Program-made: the position numbers and the translations under genes
Part shown: piece after piece, positions 59,185 to 64,000 of the stretch
Layout of the letters: each line of letters starts with the position of its first letter
How positions within the stretch are numbered: position 1 is the first letter of the stretch
The notes under the pieces: model-generated
Databases searched by the model: none
What the model saw: only the letters and a program-made list of their open reading frames with translations
What the model was told of the DNA's origin: nothing
Source of the DNA: Breviolum minutum Mf 1.05b.01
Lineage: Eukaryota; Sar; Dinophyceae; Suessiales; Symbiodiniaceae
Direction: 5' to 3'
DNA length: 64,000 nt
NCBI GenBank assembly: GCA_000507305.1
Contig: DF239926.1
Span: 1-64,000 of the forward strand

Positions 59185-60780
59185 CTCCTGCGATAACCAC
59201 TTTGATCTTCTCAGAAGCTTCGATCTCATCCACCAAGTCTTTGATGGCTTGCTGTTCTTCCGATGACCTGTCTTGCAATGAGATCGGATGAGACCGATTG
59301 CATAAGATTGCTATAAACATCTCAAAAACAAGAGGTCTAGAGGTATAATCGTTTGACCTGCAGAAACCGCACTAGCAATAGCAAGGCATGGTATCTGCCC
59401 AAAGCGTAATGGCTGTTCTTGTGCATCGAGGCTGGAGCCTCCGGAGGCAAAAGTGGGACCGCACCTAGTTCTGGATAGTTGAACAGGCATGGCCCTTGGT
59501 ATGCCTGCTCCCTGCCGATCTGAGATGACCTGCCACAAGCTTTGATGCCAAAACTCTCAGGAACTGGTGTTGGTGCATGATATTTTGCCAAACCTTCCCT
59601 TCAAGACCTGTTGTAAACAAATCCCTGGTCGATCTTGCTGTGCGAGTTACTCCAAGTACCATCCTCACGCGCACACTCCAGAGCCACTGGATCAGGGCTT
59701 GAGCATCCACTTCAGCTGGCAAAGCACCAGCGGCTTCTGCTACTTTCAGGTCTGAAGCCTCATGCACCGCATATCAAAGGATGCTTCATGATATGCCCTG
59801 CATGGGCTCTGTGCGGCTATGATCCATTTTGACCTTCAAAGACAGTTGCACTCATCACATCTGAGCAGCCAGTTGTGCTCGCTGATCTTCAGCTCGCTCC
59901 AGCATGGCATGCGCTTCTTTCATCTTGGGCCTCTGCATTTTATCGAATATTCAAGAGACCTCCCTCCGAGACCTCCATTGATACCTACTTTTGACTGAAT
60001 GTAATATATTCATAGTAAGTCGGAAATGATATATCGCATTATGCACATACAGTTACATACATATCTGAAGCCAGGCCTTTGCAGGCGAATTTTGAGGACC
60101 ATCTGCCTCTCTTCGCCACTGAGAGTGACCACCGGACAGCCTGTTCACCATGGATCAAGCTTGGATCCGGATCTCTACATCTAAAACAAAGGCAAGACTT
60201 GCCTCCTTGCAAAATGCGCCCCAAGTCCAACATCTTATGAGTCGCATGATACAGCCTTGTTCAGGTGGCTGCGAAACCAATAGAACCCATCAAACAATCA
60301 ATGAACTTGAGCATTCACCAATTGCTGGCGATTTTTTGCCCATGGTTGCCCTTTCTTACTACAGCTGTAACGCGCAAACTGGTAATTTTCAGTGCTTGGA
60401 AACTTGTCCAGTCTGCATGTAACGTACCATACGATCCAAAAATTGTATATCCGTCCATGAACCTTTTGCAATTCAAGATCAGTTCAAACAATAACAAACA
60501 AAATGATTCATGAAGCATCCACCACGCTACAGCGCGTGCCAAACAGTCTGATTCTCGACAAGTATCAGTTTGGAGAATTCCCCCCCACGACTGAGTAAAT
60601 CATCGTTGTCACCTTGCATGGGAAAGCAACCGCAATCTGCATCTAAAGATGCTTGACTCACCATACTAGTCAAGATTTACCTGCAATGCTGATCTGTGCC
60701 TTCTCCAGCTTTCAAAACATCACGTGCCCGGAACAGCCGTTCCGAGATGAAGCCCAAATACTGCCTTGCCTCAGCTGACA
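59185..60780 (-). CDS. Exons upstream of the nucleotidyltransferase, unrecognised
   Basis: Transcript order: 60775-60690 (SAEARQYLGFISERLFRARD); about 60233-60060 (DPDPSLIHGEQAVRWSLSV); 59940-59855 (MKEAHAMLERAEDQRAQLAA); 59762-59550 (EASDLKVAEAAGALPAEVDA, then ALIQWLWSVRVRMVLGVTRT); about 59500-59330 (SLDAQEQPLRFGQIPCLAIA); and 59280-59185 (SSEEQQAIKDLVDEIEASEK, then IKVVIAG). Several are amphipathic helices. They may form the N-terminal part of the RlaP-like protein or a separate gene. Gene limits are not resolved. Confidence 0.4.
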
Positions 60781-60790
60781 AGATTGATAC

Positions 60791-61056
60791 ATGTGCTCAC
60801 TCACTTATCCTTTTCCTTTGGGAATGCACGGCCACCATTCATGGTGAGGTTTCCTCGGCCACCATTCATGGTGAGGTTTCCTCCCCCCGTGCCCAGTTTT
60901 GGGTGGGTGGGTGTGGTCCTTTTTGAACCGACAACTGCGTTCGCTAAACACATGTATCGTCAACACGTTTTACGTCATGACTCTAACATGTGCTCACTCA
61001 CTTATCCTTTTCCTTTGGGAATGCACGGCCACCATTCATGGTGAGGTTTCCTCCCC
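60791..61056. repeat. Direct repeats at the retroelement 3' flank
   Basis: A 66-bp sequence (60791-60856) recurs at 60988-61053. Its last 27 bp (GGCCACCATTCATGGTGAGG and onward) are also duplicated in tandem at 60857-60883. The array ends about 12 bp before the stop codon of the RNase H frame of the retroelement, so it is probably part of the element's 3' end. Confidence 0.85.
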
Positions 61057-61067
61057 ACTTTAGATCC

Positions 61068-61412
61068 TCACCATGGTTGCGTCATCCTCAACTTCTGTTC
61101 TGCTGAAGTCTTGGGGCCGTGCTCTTTCCCTTCTTTCGAAACCTTCCTCATTCTAATCTCCTCATCCAATCTTCCTGCCACTTCTGCCAACACAGGGATC
61201 ACTTTGAACCCTATCTCTTCTAAATTCACCTCAATCCTCTTCTTCGGGTCAAACTTCTCAAACCTGTTCTTCGTCAGGTCGTCTGCCTCTTCGTTCTGCT
61301 CCCTTGGGATCCAGCTAAGGCTCAGGGTAGCATTAAGACCAGCCATCTGATAGGCTAGCTCCATCAGAACCAAGCTCAGTGGGAACTTGGTGGATAGGAA
61401 TTTATCCACCAC
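61068..61412 (-). CDS. RNase H C-terminal segment of retroelement
   Basis: The frame encodes a segment with LMELAYQMAGLNATLSLSWI followed by PREQNEEADDLTKNRF. This is the usual end of a retroelement RNase H, with the conserved 'WIPR.QN..AD.L' pattern. The TDN catalytic Asp region lies just upstream in the same frame (61413-61460) and is separated from the RT frame by the one-base shift. Confidence 0.75.
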   Translation of the reverse strand: MVDKFLSTKFPLSLVLMELAYQMAGLNATLSLSWIPREQNEEADDLTKNRFEKFDPKKRIEVNLEEIGFKVIPVLAEVAGRLDEEIRMRKVSKEGKEHGPKTSAEQKLRMTQPW

Positions 61413-61461
61413 AAAGGTGTTCCCGGCGTTATCAGTAAAGCCAGTGATGGAGAACCGGCCC

Positions 61462-62976
61462 TCAGTCTCTCCAAGCCGCTCCTTCCTTGAACACCATAAC
61501 TGCCAACGTCACTGCCAGCAACTCAGCCGCCGCAATGGTCCGGAAGGGCTCCCCTTTCAGATACAGCCAGGGGCACGACTTTCTCGTGACCTTCACTGAG
61601 AACCACCTTGCTTCCTTTGGCTCCTTTGCTCCAAAGACTTCCCAACCTCCTACGGTAATCCCGTCCGGATCTGCAGCTGCATCTATCCTGAAAACTTCGC
61701 CAGCCACCTTTGGTTGCACCTTAGGCTCCTTCATAGGTTCAGCCGCCACCCAATCAGTGAAGAACTTGATGGCCAGCTTCACGGCCAAGTGCAACTCCAC
61801 GTAGGATGACCCTTTCACTCTGGCCGACACCGCGTACAAGGGGGCTAAGAAAGGCCTCGCCCCAGCCAAGGCCCCTGCTAAGAAGCCCAACCGTCCCACG
61901 CCTGCTCTGAACTCTCTTCCCATCAAGCGTCCTTCTTCGAGTATCCTATCGGTCCATTCAGAGAGCCACCGTACCTTCTTCTCTGAAACTCCCAACCTCC
62001 AAGTATCTAGGTCCACTTGGTATCCAATCCATTCAGCCTGAAAGCCACCTCGAGTCTTCTTCCAGGCGAGGGGGACCTCCATCAAATCCAGGTAGAGGAA
62101 CAGGGAAATGATCTGTCGATGATAATCCTCTCCCGCTGCCAGTAGCAACCCGTCATCTGCAAACAGCAGAAGGTACAGCAGCATTTTTGGAGGCAGTACC
62201 TTGTGAAAGGTCCTGAAAATTACGGATGCGGCTCTGCCCCACCAAAATGCCGCGGAGGCAATTCCGAACGTGCCTACCTGATTTACGTTGACTTCCTCCT
62301 CGTCTTCTAACCGGAAACTTTGCAGGCCCCAGTCCTCCTCCTGCACCGGGATCAGCCGGTGTGCCGACTTGATGTCGAAGGCAATGAGCATCCTCCTCGA
62401 TGGGCTCGCCTCCTTCAAGGTCCTCACCACAGCTTCTACATCGTCGAATTGTGGGAATGGCATTTTGTTTGGTTGTCTTATTTCTGTATTCGCAGAAATT
62501 CCATGTGTACCATCGTGTACAACACGTACTTCTTCCCAGGCAGGATCTTTAGGGACGGCGCCTAAAGAGGCGAGTTGCAAATCCCTTCCAAACTTCGCCT
62601 CAGCTTCTTTCCTCGTGATCTTTTTGATCCATCCCTTCTCCACCTCTGAATGCACTATGCTCTTCACCTTTTCAAGATGGGAAATGGCGGACCCGTAATT
62701 GGATCTATGGGAGAGACTGACCTCCGGCTCCTCCCAACCATGGAAATCCTCCTCCTTTTCTTCTTTGTCCTTCTTGTCATAAACTTGAGGGATGAATGGA
62801 ATCTCTCCCCTCACTCCTAAAGGGACTCCTCGGGACATGAGACCATCCAAGAATCTGTGATCCTCATCCTGGACCACTCTGGCCCAGGCTTGCACCCTCC
62901 TGAAGTTTATCGGAGTCTCCCGGTCAGTGGCCTTCCTACTGGGGTCCTCGCCCAACTCCACCAATTTCTCGTCCAT
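61462..62976 (-). CDS. Reverse transcriptase of retroelement
   Basis: A 504-residue frame. RT motifs appear in order: VVHDGTHGISANTEIRQPNK, LIAFDIKSAHRLIPVQEEDW (motif A, Asp at the metal site), GTFGIASAAFWWGRAA, LYLLLFADDGLLLAAG (motif C with FADD in place of YxDD) and AWKKTRGGFQAEWIGYQVDL. The start of an RNase H follows (FRIDAAADPDGITVGGWEV, then AAAELLAVTLAVMVF) before the frame ends by the shift described above. The RT-RNase H order without an integrase between them recalls DIRS-like or related dinoflagellate elements. The class is not proved. Confidence 0.85.
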   Translation of the reverse strand: MDEKLVELGEDPSRKATDRETPINFRRVQAWARVVQDEDHRFLDGLMSRGVPLGVRGEIPFIPQVYDKKDKEEKEEDFHGWEEPEVSLSHRSNYGSAISHLEKVKSIVHSEVEKGWIKKITRKEAEAKFGRDLQLASLGAVPKDPAWEEVRVVHDGTHGISANTEIRQPNKMPFPQFDDVEAVVRTLKEASPSRRMLIAFDIKSAHRLIPVQEEDWGLQSFRLEDEEEVNVNQVGTFGIASAAFWWGRAASVIFRTFHKVLPPKMLLYLLLFADDGLLLAAGEDYHRQIISLFLYLDLMEVPLAWKKTRGGFQAEWIGYQVDLDTWRLGVSEKKVRWLSEWTDRILEEGRLMGREFRAGVGRLGFLAGALAGARPFLAPLYAVSARVKGSSYVELHLAVKLAIKFFTDWVAAEPMKEPKVQPKVAGEVFRIDAAADPDGITVGGWEVFGAKEPKEARWFSVKVTRKSCPWLYLKGEPFRTIAAAELLAVTLAVMVFKEGAAWRD

Positions 62977-63001
62977 CCTCTTCCTGAAGCCCTCGATAAC
63001 G

Positions 63002-63955
63002 TCACCAAAAACGTCCCAACACCAGCCTGGATATCCACTTGAGCCTCTCTTGTTTGCTCATCCTTCTTTCCACCGCCTCCACTTCTGCCCAAAACCACTG
63101 TTGGAGGCACCTTGCTTTCTCCGAATTCTCTCCTCCTCGATGCCCCGCTGGCCGAATGCCAGGAGAGCATTTCCCCAAACCATCGCACAAGTTTCTCACT
63201 CGGCCTTTGTAGTAGACCTTCACTTGGGCCCACCTCCTTCCAGACTCCTCTGGGAAAGCAGCTCTTTGAGCTGATTCTATCAGGTCCTTGATTTCTTCCT
63301 CTGAGAGTTGAGGAGCTTTTGACCCTTCCCCTTGTTCTTTTCCCCCAGGGACCTCAATCTTCAGCCTCTTCTGCTCTGCCTCCCTCTTCCTATTGTCCTC
63401 TTCTCCTCTTACTGCTTGTGCTCCTCCTTCTGTCTTCTGGTATTGACTTTGTTGCAACCCTTTCTGCTCTGCCTCCTGCTTCTTCTTGTCCTCTGCCTCC
63501 TGCCTCTTCTTATCCTCCTCTCCTGTCTTTCGTTCCTGCATTTGTTGCAGCCCACCGGAAGGAGATGCGGGAAGAAAAGACAGCGTCGCTGCAAACTTCC
63601 AAATTGCCCAGGCGATAAACATGTCTAGCTGTGGTGGGTAGGCTGCGGCAATGGTGGTCGAAAAGGCGTCGTCTGCCGACCGCTTGATCAATCCAGAGTG
63701 GGAATGTCCGCATGAACACTGAGCTGGCAAAGGCCCCACGTACCGTGCTAGCCGATCAAGCTGGGGCCAACCTGTAGGACCCAAACATTTGAAGTCCGGC
63801 AGGTCAGTCAAGAACCTGGTAGGTTTTCTAGAGCCTGCTCCTATAGCACACTGATAAAAGACTACAGTGTAAACAGGGCCTGCTACCAACATGCGGATGC
63901 CAGGGAGCTGCCAAATACTGGCTGGCCTGACAGTTGTTGATGGCCGGCTGCTCAC
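63002..63955 (-). CDS. N-terminal region of retroelement polyprotein
   Basis: The first part (PSTTVRPASIWQLPGIRMLV, then QCAIGAGSRKPTRFLTDL and AAYPPQLDMFIAWAIW) matches a domain that often precedes RT in Symbiodiniaceae elements, which I recall as a degenerate DNA-methyltransferase-like fold. It is followed by a highly charged Glu/Lys/Gln repeat region (EDKKRQEAEDKKKQEAEQKG) and a linker (LSEEEIKDLIESAQRAAFPE). The frame stops at 63002, just before the RT frame begins. Confidence 0.6.
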   Translation of the reverse strand: MSSRPSTTVRPASIWQLPGIRMLVAGPVYTVVFYQCAIGAGSRKPTRFLTDLPDFKCLGPTGWPQLDRLARYVGPLPAQCSCGHSHSGLIKRSADDAFSTTIAAAYPPQLDMFIAWAIWKFAATLSFLPASPSGGLQQMQERKTGEEDKKRQEAEDKKKQEAEQKGLQQSQYQKTEGGAQAVRGEEDNRKREAEQKRLKIEVPGGKEQGEGSKAPQLSEEEIKDLIESAQRAAFPEESGRRWAQVKVYYKGRVRNLCDGLGKCSPGIRPAGHRGGENSEKARCLQQWFWAEVEAVERRMSKQERLKWISRLVLGRFW

Positions 63956-64000
63956 CGATCCCAGGTCCTCTGGGTGTTCCAGAAGAAAGCTCGTGGCCGG

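Larger units (their letters stand above)
61068..64000 (-). mobile_element. Dinoflagellate retroelement (RT-RNase H), runs off the edge
   Basis: Three minus-strand frames follow in order and belong to one element: an N-terminal polyprotein region, a reverse transcriptase, and the end of an RNase H. They are in different frames. The RT-to-RNase H change comes from a one-base shift near 61485, where GAAGGAG breaks the expected reading. The other change falls near 63000-63050. Such single-base breaks mean this copy is probably dead unless the joins are programmed. The 5' end lies beyond base 64000. Confidence 0.8.

Noticed and set aside
60840-61060. Regularly spaced short repeats resembling a CRISPR array
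   Set aside because: Only three uneven copies, no spacer regularity, a eukaryotic context, and direct contact with the retroelement 3' end.
63319-63628. Leu/Ser-rich + strand frames that look like membrane segments
   Set aside because: They are the antisense of the Glu/Lys/Gln-rich repeat of the retroelement polyprotein.

Overview
The window looks like nuclear DNA of a dinoflagellate, most likely a member of the Symbiodiniaceae. Genes are split into many short exons, and introns use GC-AG and GA-AG borders as well as GT-AG. Genes lie in long one-way runs. The window also carries gene types that I recognise as typical of these genomes: ankyrin arrays behind a ubiquitin-like head, secreted coiled-coil proteins, and a reverse-transcriptase element with an extra N-terminal domain. 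There is no bacterial operon structure, and I saw no tRNA, rRNA or CRISPR. Most coding stretches are single exons found by reading all frames for protein-like sequence between plausible splice sites, so gene limits are approximate unless stated.

Left half (1 to about 29.86 kb): every supported coding stretch is on the + strand. In order: a 193-bp direct repeat; a C2 / LCAT-like / starch-binding-like / WWE fusion protein (996-2940); several unassigned exons (3.97-7.45 kb), including a membrane-anchor exon; a well resolved multi-exon glycosyltransferase (8.2-10.84 kb); an intronless carbamoyltransferase (11701-13746); a repeat-rich gene-poor tract (14-18.4 kb) with a GTT microsatellite and a fold-back element; a gene for a predicted lipid-anchored protein starting MGCGAS (18.4-19.84 kb); a triplicated unit of about 615 bp (21.5-23.2 kb) with a fourth diverged copy; and two poorly defined multi-exon genes (25.2-29.86 kb).

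Right half (about 30.1 kb to the end): every supported coding stretch is on the - strand. In order of increasing coordinate: an unassigned gene (30.1-30.95 kb); a very AT-rich island interrupted by an assembly gap (31.0-32.46 kb); a HAD phosphatase of the CbbY type (32.6-37.6 kb) with a decayed ankyrin gene lying in one of its introns; one or more dinoflagellate coiled-coil proteins (38.3-46.9 kb); unassigned exons (47.7-51.5 kb); an alpha/beta hydrolase with three resolved exons (51.7-53.0 kb); an ASCH-like gene (54.1-55.9 kb); an RlaP-like nucleotidyltransferase (57.2-58.95 kb); further exons up to 60.8 kb; and a retroelement running off the right edge.

The two runs meet tail to tail near 30 kb, about 1 kb from the AT-rich island. 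Published Hi-C maps of Breviolum minutum and Symbiodinium microadriaticum place topological-domain boundaries where one-way gene runs converge, so this point is a natural boundary candidate. No pathway links all the genes. The adjacent glycosyltransferase and carbamoyltransferase could act on the same class of sugar, but that is only a proposal.
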